A stretch of DNA of 36,603 nt from a virus: IMG/VR virus record IMGVR_UViG_3300034279_000884, positions 1-36,603 of that record, one strand, 5' to 3'. A program made the position numbers and the translations under genes. Below are positions 21,972-29,480 of the stretch, in pieces (positions within the stretch are counted from its first letter, which is position 1; each line of letters starts with the position of its first letter). The notes under the pieces were generated by a model, which searched no databases, had not been told where the DNA came from, and saw nothing but the letters and a program-made list of their open reading frames with translations.

Positions 21972-22594
21972 AACTCTCCTCTAACTCTATTTAATAATTC
22001 TATATTATTTTTACTTGGAATTCTAGTTTGAGGATGATATAAATGATAATTATTACCCTTTAGAAATGTAATAGGGCGGTATTTTTTTTCAAATCTTAAA
22101 TTAAATTCTGTATCCTCAAGCCCCCACCCATCAAAACTTTCGCTCATGCCGCCTAGATCTTCCCATGTATCCTTTTTAATGATATAGATGCCACCAGAAT
22201 TTCTAATATTTAACTGATATGGCAATAGATAGGTCTTGTCATAATCGTTTATTGTTAATGGATTGATTCCATTAATAAAATTTATGGTTGCCTTTTCATT
22301 CAAATAATGGATTGAGGTAAAGGGCTTTATGATCATTCCTTCATTCAATGAATTTAAGCCTTTGATAATTAAACTTAAATTAACAATGTTATCTGAATCA
22401 ATAATAACTAAGTTAGATTTTATAGACTTAGACACACCATTGTTTCTAGCCTGAGATCTATTAAATTTTTTTCTGTCAGACCGTCCGATTATTGGAATAG
22501 ACAATGATGAATAGTATTTATAGCAATACTTAAAGTTTCTTAATTGATATGGACAACCACTATCCTGCCATGGAATTATTATATCGAAGTCCAT
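21968..22594 (-). CDS. GT-A glycosyltransferase, galactosyltransferase-like C-terminal motif (208 aa)
   Basis: Begins MDFDIIIPWQDSGCPYQLRN. VIIDSDN (64-69) is the DxD metal site. The segment SGGIYIIKKDTWEDLGGM and FDGWGLEDTEFNLR (154-167) is the G-G...F.GWG.ED..F pattern of the galactosyl/GalNAc-transferase C-terminal domain (Glyco_transf_7C type). It transfers a sugar from a nucleotide donor in the cytoplasm. The ATG (22594-22592) lies six bases from the palindromic divergent -10 at 22601-22610, so it is probably leaderless. It forms a two-gene minus-strand cassette with the gene at 21225. Confidence 0.8.
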   Translation of the reverse strand: MDFDIIIPWQDSGCPYQLRNFKYCYKYYSSLSIPIIGRSDRKKFNRSQARNNGVSKSIKSNLVIIDSDNIVNLSLIIKGLNSLNEGMIIKPFTSIHYLNEKATINFINGINPLTINDYDKTYLLPYQLNIRNSGGIYIIKKDTWEDLGGMSESFDGWGLEDTEFNLRFEKKYRPITFLKGNNYHLYHPQTRIPSKNNIELLNRVRGEL

Positions 22595-22600
22595 TAAAAT

Positions 22601-22610
22601 ATGATATCAT
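22601..22610. promoter_or_regulatory. Palindromic divergent -10 element for two leaderless genes
   Basis: ATGATATCAT reads the same on both strands and contains TGA-TATCAT in each direction. On the + strand the hexamer ends six bases before ATG 22617; on the - strand it ends six bases before ATG 22594. Neither gene has a Shine-Dalgarno sequence. The same bases can therefore serve as the extended -10 of both promoters, which would exclude each other. Confidence 0.6.
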
Positions 22611-22616
22611 TGTTAT

Positions 22617-22892
22617 ATGTACATTACTTCTAAAATTGAAAAAATAGGTGCTTGCGGCGGGGTTTTTGTAAAACTATATTGGAAGTTCTCTGCCGTAGAG
22701 GGAGAAGTTGAAAAAGTACAATATTTAGAAGTAGTTATAGACGACACATTGCCAGAAGAATTTATTGTTGAGTTTGGGGACCAGGCTACTGCTGGGGGAT
22801 ATGAAAAAGCGTACCTATGGACCGTACCTAATATAGAAGAAATACATTCAAGGCTATTAAACGACCTAATAAACTCTCTATACAATAGATAA
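22617..22892 (+). CDS. Hypothetical protein (91 aa), leaderless
   Basis: ATG 22617 follows the palindromic -10 by six bases. The product begins MYITSKIEKIGACGGVFVKL and continues with beta strands (VEKVQYLEVVIDD, EEFIVEFGD), then a helical end (EEIHSRLLNDLINSLYNR). No membrane span or catalytic motif is seen. It is preferred over the antisense frame on the opposite strand because of the promoter, codon pattern and direction. Its relation to the divergent glycosyltransferases is unknown. Confidence 0.55.
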   Translation: MYITSKIEKIGACGGVFVKLYWKFSAVEGEVEKVQYLEVVIDDTLPEEFIVEFGDQATAGGYEKAYLWTVPNIEEIHSRLLNDLINSLYNR

Positions 22893-22897
22893 TAGGG

Positions 22898-22909
22898 TAT
22901 AATTATAAC
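22898..22909 (+). promoter_or_regulatory. -10 element for leaderless 338-residue fibre gene
   Basis: Consensus TATAAT (22898-22903) plus six bases then ATG 22910, no Shine-Dalgarno sequence. The layout and the preceding GG are the same as at 16788, and the two genes have related N-termini. Confidence 0.65.
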
Positions 22910-23926
22910 ATGGCTAAACCTATAAAAGTATGGACTGGATCTGAGTGGGTAGATGTAGCAATAAAAACTCCCACAATTACAGGATATGCCACAGAAACAG
23001 CATTGGGAGTATTATCAGATACTGTTGATGGCAAGGCTGATCTATCAGGAGACACATTTACAGGATTTGTCACATTACATGCAGATCCAACACAATCTTT
23101 ACATGCTGCCACTAAGCAATATGTTGATGCAACAGCAGAAGGTCTTCATATTCATGCATCCTGTGCTACTGCTACAACAACTAATATTTCTAATCTTTCA
23201 TCTCCTCCCGCCTCTATTGACAATGTGACGCTTACCACAAACATGAGGGTTCTTGTTAAAAATCAATCTACCGCATCTCAAAATGGTATTTATGTATTTA
23301 ATGGAACAGCATTGGTTAGAGCAGAGGACTTTAATTCTGCTACAGAAATCGACGGCGGAGACTTTGTTTTCGTAACTGGAGGAACTGTTAATGATAATAC
23401 AGGATGGGTACAGGTAGAAACTGTAAGTACTGTAGGCTCTGATCCAATAACATTTACCCAGTTCTCTGGTGCTGGATCAATAACTGCTGGTACAAATATT
23501 TCTATTTCTGGAACACAAGTATCTACAGTAAATGATCCAACATTCTCAGGTCTAGTTACAGCAAGTTCTGGAGTAGCATTTTCTGACGGTACTCAGACTA
23601 AAGTAGGAGTTCCATCTATATCATCATTTATTTCTAAAACTTCTAGTTACACCCTTGACGCACTTACCTTAAGAGATAATATTATTGAAATGGATAGTAC
23701 ATCTGCAACCACAGTAACAATACCAACAGATACTACATTAAACTATCCAATAGGCTCAAGCATAGATGTTATTCAAATTAATACTGGAGAAGTAACAATC
23801 GCGGGAGCAGTAGGAGTTACAGTAAATTCTACCCCTGGACTTAAACTAAGAACCAGATGGTCATCATGTACTCTATTAAAAAGAGCATCTAATACCTGGC
23901 TTGTCTATGGCGATCTTAAAGCCTAG
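22910..23926 (+). CDS. Tail fibre protein (338 aa)
   Basis: Begins MAKPIKVWTGSEWVDVAIKT, related to the 999-residue fibre. A repeat ADPTQSLHAATKQYVD (about 65-80) is typical of fibre shafts. The middle domain (about 85-190) has ATTTNISNLSSPPASIDNVT and LVKNQSTASQNGIYVFNG ... DNTGWVQVE, common in phage fibres. The C-terminal 100 residues (SYTLDALTLRDNIIEMDS ... TWLVYGDLKA) match the end of the 613-residue fibre. It is probably an alternative or accessory adsorption fibre. Leaderless promoter directly before it. Confidence 0.75.
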   Translation: MAKPIKVWTGSEWVDVAIKTPTITGYATETALGVLSDTVDGKADLSGDTFTGFVTLHADPTQSLHAATKQYVDATAEGLHIHASCATATTTNISNLSSPPASIDNVTLTTNMRVLVKNQSTASQNGIYVFNGTALVRAEDFNSATEIDGGDFVFVTGGTVNDNTGWVQVETVSTVGSDPITFTQFSGAGSITAGTNISISGTQVSTVNDPTFSGLVTASSGVAFSDGTQTKVGVPSISSFISKTSSYTLDALTLRDNIIEMDSTSATTVTIPTDTTLNYPIGSSIDVIQINTGEVTIAGAVGVTVNSTPGLKLRTRWSSCTLLKRASNTWLVYGDLKA

Positions 23927-23928
23927 TA

Positions 23929-23937
23929 TGATATACT
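23929..23937 (+). promoter_or_regulatory. Extended -10 promoter for the FN3/PFFP gene and the oxygenase cluster
   Basis: TGA-TATACT (hexamer 23932-23937) lies just past the previous stop. The start codon GTG 23962 is 25 bases away with AGGAG in between. No internal promoter of this type is evident before 30037, so this may drive the whole cluster to 30048. Confidence 0.5.
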
Positions 23938-23961
23938 GATTGTTGATATTTAGGAGACATT

Positions 23962-25221
23962 GTGGCAAAAAAGGAAATCGGAGGAAGGTCTTCACAACAG
24001 AATGACTTCCTTGAACCAGCCGCACCTATTAATGTTGTTGCTACAGATGTAGGAACAAATAGAGCATTTAATAATGGTGCCGCTAGCGTGTCTTTTGAGT
24101 TGCCTGCTAATTCTCCTCCAGCAACTTCCTACACAGTTTACTTAAATGGCAATACTTCAATAAATGCTACTGGAACATCATCTCCAATAGTTGTTAGTGG
24201 ATTAACAACCCCAAATACAACAAACGCTGCACAGTTTTATGTTATAGCAACAAATGCTGCTGGGAATTCACCACAATCATCATTATCTACAGCAATACAC
24301 ACTACTGGTGTTCCAGCAACAATGTCTGCACCTACAGTATCTTCAAGTACTACTGATCAAGACGCCGTATCCTGGACTGCACCAAATACTGGCGGTAAAA
24401 CAATAATTAGATATTACTGGGAAAGTTCCGATGGTAAGTCTGGTAATACAACAAATACCTCAGTTACTGTAACTCAAGAAGGCGGAACTTCTCAAACATA
24501 TAAGGTAAGAGCAGAAAATGCAAATGGACTAGGAATCTGGTCAGCAGATTCCTCAAGTGTTACTACAACTCCATTCTTTCCCCCATTCTTTCCTTATTTC
24601 CCACCATTTTTCCCACCGTTCTTTCCCCCATTCTTCCCATATTTTCCTCCGTTCTTCCCATACTTTCCTCCGTTTTTCCCGTTCTTCCCACCATTCTTTC
24701 CGTTCTTCCCACCATTCTTCCCAGCGTTTGGTCCTGCATTTAAAACTGCTCCAACAAATATCATAGATCAAACTACTAATATCATTTACCTAACATCAGA
24801 GTATGGATACTTAACAGATAAGTATTTGGCAAATGAAGATGCTTTATCTGCACTAGGATTCGATGAATTAAATGGACTAGATAGTGCAATTGAACTAGAT
24901 TCAGAATCTATAACAAATATAATAGAACTAGAGACTAATATTAAAAATATTGAAAGTCGCCTGGATCAAATTGACATTATTAAGATTAATGATGAATCAT
25001 ACATAAAGCATCATAACCTTCTAGTTGAAAAAGACGGCAGGATCTTCTTTGAGAATGTATTAAATATAGATAGTTCATTTAAGTTATTTAACTTTGACAA
25101 TAAAGAATTTATTCAAATAGAGTCTTTAGAAAAAGTAGAAAATGTAGAAACTGAGGTATACTTCATTGAATGTGATATGCCAATAGTAATACAAAGTAGC
25201 GTTGGATTTATGACAAGATAG
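23962..25221 (+). CDS. FN3-domain virion protein with proline/phenylalanine repeat (419 aa)
   Basis: GTG start with AGGAG five bases upstream. Two fibronectin-III-like domains span about 22-112 and 116-202 (PATSYTVYLNG, SWTAPNTGGKTIIRYYW). Residues about 204-258 are an almost pure Pro/Phe/Tyr repeat of PFFP and PFFPYFP units, encoded by a near-pure pyrimidine tract. Then comes an acidic coiled-coil-like stretch (about 285-335) and a C-terminal beta domain (HNLLVEKDGRIFFENVLN ... VGFMTR) loosely like a Hint or fibre end domain. It probably is a tail surface protein. Five prolyl-hydroxylase-like genes follow at once, making the Pro repeat a candidate substrate. Confidence 0.75.
   Translation: MAKKEIGGRSSQQNDFLEPAAPINVVATDVGTNRAFNNGAASVSFELPANSPPATSYTVYLNGNTSINATGTSSPIVVSGLTTPNTTNAAQFYVIATNAAGNSPQSSLSTAIHTTGVPATMSAPTVSSSTTDQDAVSWTAPNTGGKTIIRYYWESSDGKSGNTTNTSVTVTQEGGTSQTYKVRAENANGLGIWSADSSSVTTTPFFPPFFPYFPPFFPPFFPPFFPYFPPFFPYFPPFFPFFPPFFPFFPPFFPAFGPAFKTAPTNIIDQTTNIIYLTSEYGYLTDKYLANEDALSALGFDELNGLDSAIELDSESITNIIELETNIKNIESRLDQIDIIKINDESYIKHHNLLVEKDGRIFFENVLNIDSSFKLFNFDNKEFIQIESLEKVENVETEVYFIECDMPIVIQSSVGFMTR
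24571..24740 (+). repeat. PFFP/PFFPYFP coding repeat and polypyrimidine tract
   Basis: About 170 bases that are nearly all C and T on this strand, with short repeated words such as CCATTCTTTCC and CCACCATTC. They encode 4- and 7-residue units PFFP, PFFPYFP and PFFPFFP. Codons vary (CCA, CCC, CCG, CCT; TTC, TTT), so the protein repeat is conserved beyond simple DNA slippage. Confidence 0.8.
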
Positions 25222-25234
25222 ATTGAGAGATATT

Positions 25235-25963
25235 GTGTCTGATTGGCTTAATAAAGATAGATCAGAAACACATTTAAATAGAATTAATCCTAGAGCATGG
25301 AAAGATAATCTAATAGTAGAAAATCCGGCTCTAGGAATTAATATTTATAAAAGTGTTTTAGATAAAGGTTTATGCGATGAAGTAATTAATGTATTGGAAG
25401 ATAACATTGGTAATGAAAAATATCAATGGTCCCAGGCACACGTTACAGAATCTGATAACCCACTATTGAATGCTAGAGATTGTTTAGATTTTAAAATAGG
25501 ACATAATAATCTAGGTCCAAGAAATTCTAACAATAAAGAATTATATGATATGCATCAGAAGGTTTTCGATTCACTTTACCCTGCATCACAAGATTATGCA
25601 AGGTACTGGGGCGTAGGTATATCATATTTCGAAGTGTTCAACTTTGTTAAATATGAGGGTGTTAATAAACATTTTAATATTCATGCAGATCATGGTCCAG
25701 CATATGTATCTACAGTATCTATGGTTTTATATGTTAATGATAATTATGAGGGCGGAGAAATTTACTTCCCTAGATTTGACTTAGAGGTAAAGCCTGAGGC
25801 GGGGGATCTTGTGATATTCCCATCAACATACATTTACGAACATGCTTCAAAACCTATAGTTTCTGGTACTAAATATGCTATAGTGATAATGACAGACTAT
25901 AACAGTCGTGGAAATCTTAGATACTATCAGTATCGTGAAGAAGATAATAAAGTTAAATATTAG
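25235..25963 (+). CDS. 2OG-Fe(II) oxygenase 1, prolyl 4-hydroxylase type
   Basis: Cupin-fold dioxygenase that would hydroxylate a residue using O2 and 2-oxoglutarate. Iron ligands H150, D152 (NIHADHG) and H203 (YEHASKP) are present. K213, ten residues after the distal His, matches the 2-oxoglutarate-binding Lys of collagen-type prolyl 4-hydroxylases. YVNDNYEGGEIYFPRF (166-181) and KPEAGDLVIFPS are family hallmarks. GTG 25235 (242 residues) has GAGAG before it; TTG 25223 is the alternative. First of five such enzymes, and directly downstream of the PFFP-repeat protein. The hydroxylated target is inferred, not shown. Confidence 0.85.
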   Translation: MSDWLNKDRSETHLNRINPRAWKDNLIVENPALGINIYKSVLDKGLCDEVINVLEDNIGNEKYQWSQAHVTESDNPLLNARDCLDFKIGHNNLGPRNSNNKELYDMHQKVFDSLYPASQDYARYWGVGISYFEVFNFVKYEGVNKHFNIHADHGPAYVSTVSMVLYVNDNYEGGEIYFPRFDLEVKPEAGDLVIFPSTYIYEHASKPIVSGTKYAIVIMTDYNSRGNLRYYQYREEDNKVKY

Positions 25964-25975
25964 ATTGGTTTTTTT

Positions 25976-26680
25976 ATGATTTCTGAAGAGCAGAAAACAA
26001 TAAATCAAAAAATTGAAGAGTTTTATAAGATAGATAATCAAACATGGTCATCATATGACGACCTTGGGAGTGGCATATTTGTTTATCATGACGCTATGCC
26101 GCTTGACTGTATCTCTAGACTAGAGAATGTTTTAGAAAATGATAGGAATCAGTATTCTTATTCTGAAGCAATGGTCGGATATTCTATGAAAATACCAGAA
26201 TACAGAGACTGTCAGGATTTTAGATTTAAAAAGTCTGATATAGAAGGAGACAGGAGTTCTGCTAGCCTTGAGTTACAGGATGTTTGGCAAAGCATCTATG
26301 ATAGTGCATCTCAGGCAGTTAAGCACTATGCATCCCATTTTAAAATTGGAGAACTTAGGTACTGGGAGGCTATGAACTTTGTCAGGTATGGTCCAGGACA
26401 ACATTTTCAGGAACACCACGATCATGGATATTCATACAATTGTGTAGTCTCATTGGTGGGGTATCCTAATGATGATTACGAAGGTGGAGAATTATATTTT
26501 AGATTACAAAATCTTAATATAAAGCCTAAGGCTGGAGACTTGTTTATCTTTCCATCAAACTATATGTATCCTCATAGAGCCATGCCAGTAGTTTCTGGAA
26601 TAAAGTACTCAGTAGTTACAATGCTTGATTACTCCGATAAGTTTCATAGACCAGAATTTTATTACGAAACGGGAACCTGA
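25976..26680 (+). CDS. 2OG-Fe(II) oxygenase 2, prolyl 4-hydroxylase type (234 aa)
   Basis: Iron triad H147, D149 (QEHHDHG) and H200 (YPHRAMP), with K210 ten residues later, as in oxygenase 1 and in collagen prolyl hydroxylases. YPNDDYEGGELYFRLQN and KPKAGDLFIFPSNYMYPH are the usual beta-strand hallmarks. N-terminal half has a QKIEEFYKID helix and an EYRDCQDFRF substrate-side segment shared with oxygenase 1 (NARDCLDFKI). The two are close paralogues by motif order. It starts 13 bases after the previous stop without a clear ribosome site, and its stop overlaps the next start. Confidence 0.85.
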   Translation: MISEEQKTINQKIEEFYKIDNQTWSSYDDLGSGIFVYHDAMPLDCISRLENVLENDRNQYSYSEAMVGYSMKIPEYRDCQDFRFKKSDIEGDRSSASLELQDVWQSIYDSASQAVKHYASHFKIGELRYWEAMNFVRYGPGQHFQEHHDHGYSYNCVVSLVGYPNDDYEGGELYFRLQNLNIKPKAGDLFIFPSNYMYPHRAMPVVSGIKYSVVTMLDYSDKFHRPEFYYETGT

Positions 26681-27390
26681 TGCCCCTTGTTGCATATAAA
26701 GATATGCATACTCCATCAATCATAGAGCAAATGCCTATGCATAGAGACTGGATGGACGAGACATTTGATCGACATGCATATCAATGTTTTCCAGTATCAA
26801 TGGCAAACAGACTTGGATGGTCTATATCTTTTAAAGAAGATATAACATTTATTTGGGATGGTATCAATTCTTCACAAGATGGTCATGTTAATATAATAAC
26901 TGGCGGAGATTATGTTAGCACTAGAAGAGCAAATAGAACTCTTAGTTTCGACACAGGAATTATATTCTCTCCAGAGGAGAACGTAAGCCTACTCACAATG
27001 CCTCCGCCAAATATATTTATAGATGGCATTCAATGCATGACAACAATTATTAGCACGACAGCATTGATAGGAGCATTGCCAGTAGCAATAATGATAACTA
27101 GGCCAAATATTGAAATAACTATTCCAGCAAAAACTCCTATAGCATCAGTATTTCCAATATCACTAACAGATATAAATAATACTGAATTAATTGTAAAGAG
27201 TGGATATCCAGATTTTATGCAACAAGCCGAATGGAATAAAAAAATTCAAGATCGCGGCGCTGCCTCTCAGGAAAAAAATTCTAAAGGAGAGTGGACTCAT
27301 TTTTACAGAGATGCTGTAGACCATAATGGAAACAAAATGGGTGATCATGAAGTTAAGAAAATTCTTATGAGAGTGACTTATGAAAATTAA
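26680..27390 (+). CDS. DUF6065-like conserved protein (236 aa)
   Basis: TGATG overlap with oxygenase 2. Contains MPMHRDWMDETFDRHAYQCF and SMANRLGWSISF near residues 19-50, a PPPNIFIDGIQCMTT stretch, and the C-terminal HFYRDAVDHNGNKMGDHEVK. The RDWMDxTxxRxAYxC ... ANxxGW pattern resembles, from memory, the DUF6065 family often found near 2OG oxygenases; the assignment is tentative. It lacks an HxD triad, so it is probably not an oxygenase itself. Position inside the cluster suggests a partner, for example a substrate-binding or structural component. Confidence 0.55.
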   Translation: MPLVAYKDMHTPSIIEQMPMHRDWMDETFDRHAYQCFPVSMANRLGWSISFKEDITFIWDGINSSQDGHVNIITGGDYVSTRRANRTLSFDTGIIFSPEENVSLLTMPPPNIFIDGIQCMTTIISTTALIGALPVAIMITRPNIEITIPAKTPIASVFPISLTDINNTELIVKSGYPDFMQQAEWNKKIQDRGAASQEKNSKGEWTHFYRDAVDHNGNKMGDHEVKKILMRVTYEN

Positions 27391-28099
27391 GTTTTTATCT
27401 AATAGGCCATGGTCTAGTGAAAATAAAAATAGTTTCCCAGAGCCATCTTCTAAAAATATTCCAGACTGGTATGTTAAAGAAGATAGATACGCAAAACAGC
27501 CAAATGGGGAGTATTACACAGGACCAGATGGAGGAAAGATAGTTACATGGAAGGGATGCCCTGCCATATATGACATATTAATAACTGGATATATGCTAAA
27601 GACTCCATGTGATATAGAATTTATAAACACTCCAACTGGACAAATTCATAGAATTTATGACATTAGATACCAAGATTTTATTCAGCCAAGGCTGGAAATG
27701 TCTGGATTCGATGAACCAGACGGGTACTCCAAGAGCCACTTTGCTTGGTATCCAGATTGGGCACCAGAAGTCCCTAGTGGGTATAGTGTTCTTTATTCAC
27801 AGCCGTTCAATAGATTCGACTTGCCCTTCTTAAATACAACTGGTATTGTTGATAATGATGAAGTTAGTGTTCCAGGAACAGTACCTTTCTTCATTAAAGA
27901 AGGATGGGAAGGGGTGGTTCCTGCAGGAACCCCATATATTCAACTTCTTCCATTCAAAAGAGATGATTGGGAGTCTGAACACGAACTTTTAGATGAAAAG
28001 CAGATAGTAAGAAGAAACATTAAAAACAGCAAAAAATATAGAGTACCAAACGGTGGTGTATATTTAAATGAAGTATGGCATAGAAGGAAGTATCAGTAA
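27380..28099 (+). CDS. Conserved phage protein in the oxygenase cluster (239 aa)
   Basis: Overlaps the previous gene by 11 bases. Starts MKIKFLSNRPWSSENKNSFP. Motifs include KNIPDWYVKEDRY, WKGCPAIYDILITGYMLKTP, and SQPFNRFDLPFLNTTGIVDND ... VPAGTPYIQLLPFKRDDW (listed as separate pieces). I recognise the IPDWY ... CPAxxDxLxxGY ... FNRFDLPF ... GTPxxQLxPFKR order from proteins in cyanophage and freshwater phage genomes, often beside 2OG oxygenases; function unknown. It looks like a large beta-sandwich. Its place between oxygenases 2 and 3 suggests a shared pathway with the 236-residue protein. Confidence 0.6.
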   Translation: MKIKFLSNRPWSSENKNSFPEPSSKNIPDWYVKEDRYAKQPNGEYYTGPDGGKIVTWKGCPAIYDILITGYMLKTPCDIEFINTPTGQIHRIYDIRYQDFIQPRLEMSGFDEPDGYSKSHFAWYPDWAPEVPSGYSVLYSQPFNRFDLPFLNTTGIVDNDEVSVPGTVPFFIKEGWEGVVPAGTPYIQLLPFKRDDWESEHELLDEKQIVRRNIKNSKKYRVPNGGVYLNEVWHRRKYQ

Positions 28100-28755
28100 T
28101 GTTTGAAGGAAATCCAGTATCAATAACCCCATCAGGCTTCTTTGGCAATGGAAAAGAAAATATAGTTGAACTAGAAAACTTTATGACAAATGAAGAAGTA
28201 GAATTTCTTAATAATTTCATTAGATCTAACACTATATGGGACATAACAGAAACACATTATAATGATGAGGGTACTGTTATTTATGATGCAGATTACTGGA
28301 AAGATAGGGTAATTACTAAGCCAAATATAGAAAAGGCTAATCCTAAAGTATCAATTATTATTAACAACATGGTTGCTAGACTTAAGCCTATCGTAGATGA
28401 TTTTTTTAAGGTGGACGCAATGCCTACGAATCCTGCCATGGTTAAGTGGCTACCAGGACAACTTCAAATGCCTCATGCAGATAAGGAGTTGCACGTTGGA
28501 GAAGACGCAGGGAAGCCAAACGACTTCCCTTGGTATGACCTTGCCAGCCTATTTTATATAAATGATGACTATGAGGGTGGGGAATTGTATTTCCCACATC
28601 AAGATATTCAATTTAAACCAAAGGTAGGTGCTGCATACTTCTTCCCTGGAGATATGAATTATATTCACGGAGTTACTGAAGTTAAATCAGGTATTAGATA
28701 CACCGTCCCCTTCTTTTGGACAATTCTAGAGCATACTGGAGATTCTAGGCCATGA
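28099..28755 (+). CDS. 2OG-Fe(II) oxygenase 3 (218 aa)
   Basis: TAATG coupling to the previous gene. Iron ligands H126, D128 (MPHADKE) and H190 (YIHGV); R200 ten residues later is the 2-oxoglutarate anchor, Arg here where oxygenases 1 and 2 have Lys. YINDDYEGGELYFPHQD and KPKVGAAYFFPGDMNYIHG are hallmarks. The N-terminal 60 residues (ELENFMTNEEVEFLNNF) are the typical lid helix region. Same family as the neighbours but a distinct subtype. Substrate unknown. Confidence 0.85.
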   Translation: MFEGNPVSITPSGFFGNGKENIVELENFMTNEEVEFLNNFIRSNTIWDITETHYNDEGTVIYDADYWKDRVITKPNIEKANPKVSIIINNMVARLKPIVDDFFKVDAMPTNPAMVKWLPGQLQMPHADKELHVGEDAGKPNDFPWYDLASLFYINDDYEGGELYFPHQDIQFKPKVGAAYFFPGDMNYIHGVTEVKSGIRYTVPFFWTILEHTGDSRP

Positions 28756-29480
28756 TAATAGATTCAATAAACACAGAAGATTTTGTTATCTATAAAGATG
28801 ATGAAAATAAATTAGGTGAGTTGGGTATTACTCAAAACAGAATAATTGAGATACCAGATTTTGTTGATGAGAATACTGCAAAGAGTATGATCGAATACTT
28901 TGAATATAAGGCATCAATGTGGGGACCAATTGCATTTTATGGATCATCTGGGATGGGCCTTATGCATAATGATCCAGAACTTTCGAACTTTGGATTACCA
29001 GATGACTTCTTTTCAAAAATACAATCTAAGTTTCAGGAATCAGTAGAATTAATATTCGGTAGACCTGTAAAGGCTAATACATCACATGCACAAAAATGGG
29101 ATGTTGGAGGATTTGCCGCAGCACATTCAGACAACTCCGACTTTGAGGGCAAGCCTAATTCTTTTCAAATAAATAAATATGTTGGAATTTTATATTTGAA
29201 TGGAAATTATGGTGGGGGAGAACTTTATTTTCCAGAGCATGAGATTGAAATAAAGCCTAAGTCGTTATCATTTATTTCTTTCCCTGGCGGGGTAGAGAAT
29301 ATACATGGAGTTAGAGAAATAACAGAGGGAACTAGATATACAATGGTTTCATTCTGGGATTTTGCTGAATCTGAATATTCTGATGAGTTGAAGTCTGAAT
29401 GGGAGCAAGAATTGCTTAGGGTGCGAGCAGAGCAAGAAGCCCAAAGAGAAGAGTGGTCAAAGGGTAATAAGTATGCGTAG
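28752..29480 (+). CDS. 2OG-Fe(II) oxygenase 4 (242 aa)
   Basis: ATGA overlap with oxygenase 3. Triad H125, D127 (AAHSDNSD) and H185 (NIHGV), with R195 as the 2-oxoglutarate anchor. YLNGNYGGGELYFPEHE and KPKSLSFISFPGGVENIHG mark the family. A charged C-terminal helix (about 206-242, SEWEQELLRVRAEQEAQREEW in part) is an extra not seen in the other four. It may mediate contact with a partner. It overlaps the next gene by 8 bases. Confidence 0.85.
   Translation: MIIDSINTEDFVIYKDDENKLGELGITQNRIIEIPDFVDENTAKSMIEYFEYKASMWGPIAFYGSSGMGLMHNDPELSNFGLPDDFFSKIQSKFQESVELIFGRPVKANTSHAQKWDVGGFAAAHSDNSDFEGKPNSFQINKYVGILYLNGNYGGGELYFPEHEIEIKPKSLSFISFPGGVENIHGVREITEGTRYTMVSFWDFAESEYSDELKSEWEQELLRVRAEQEAQREEWSKGNKYA

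Noticed and set aside
22613-22885. Leftward 90-residue frame opposite the 91-residue gene
   Set aside because: The + frame has a -10 element at the right distance and better codon pattern; only one can be real.
24760-25221. Intein or Hint domain at the C-terminus of the PFFP protein
   Set aside because: The beta pattern is only vaguely similar and the catalytic Cys/Ser and terminal HN motifs of an intein are missing.
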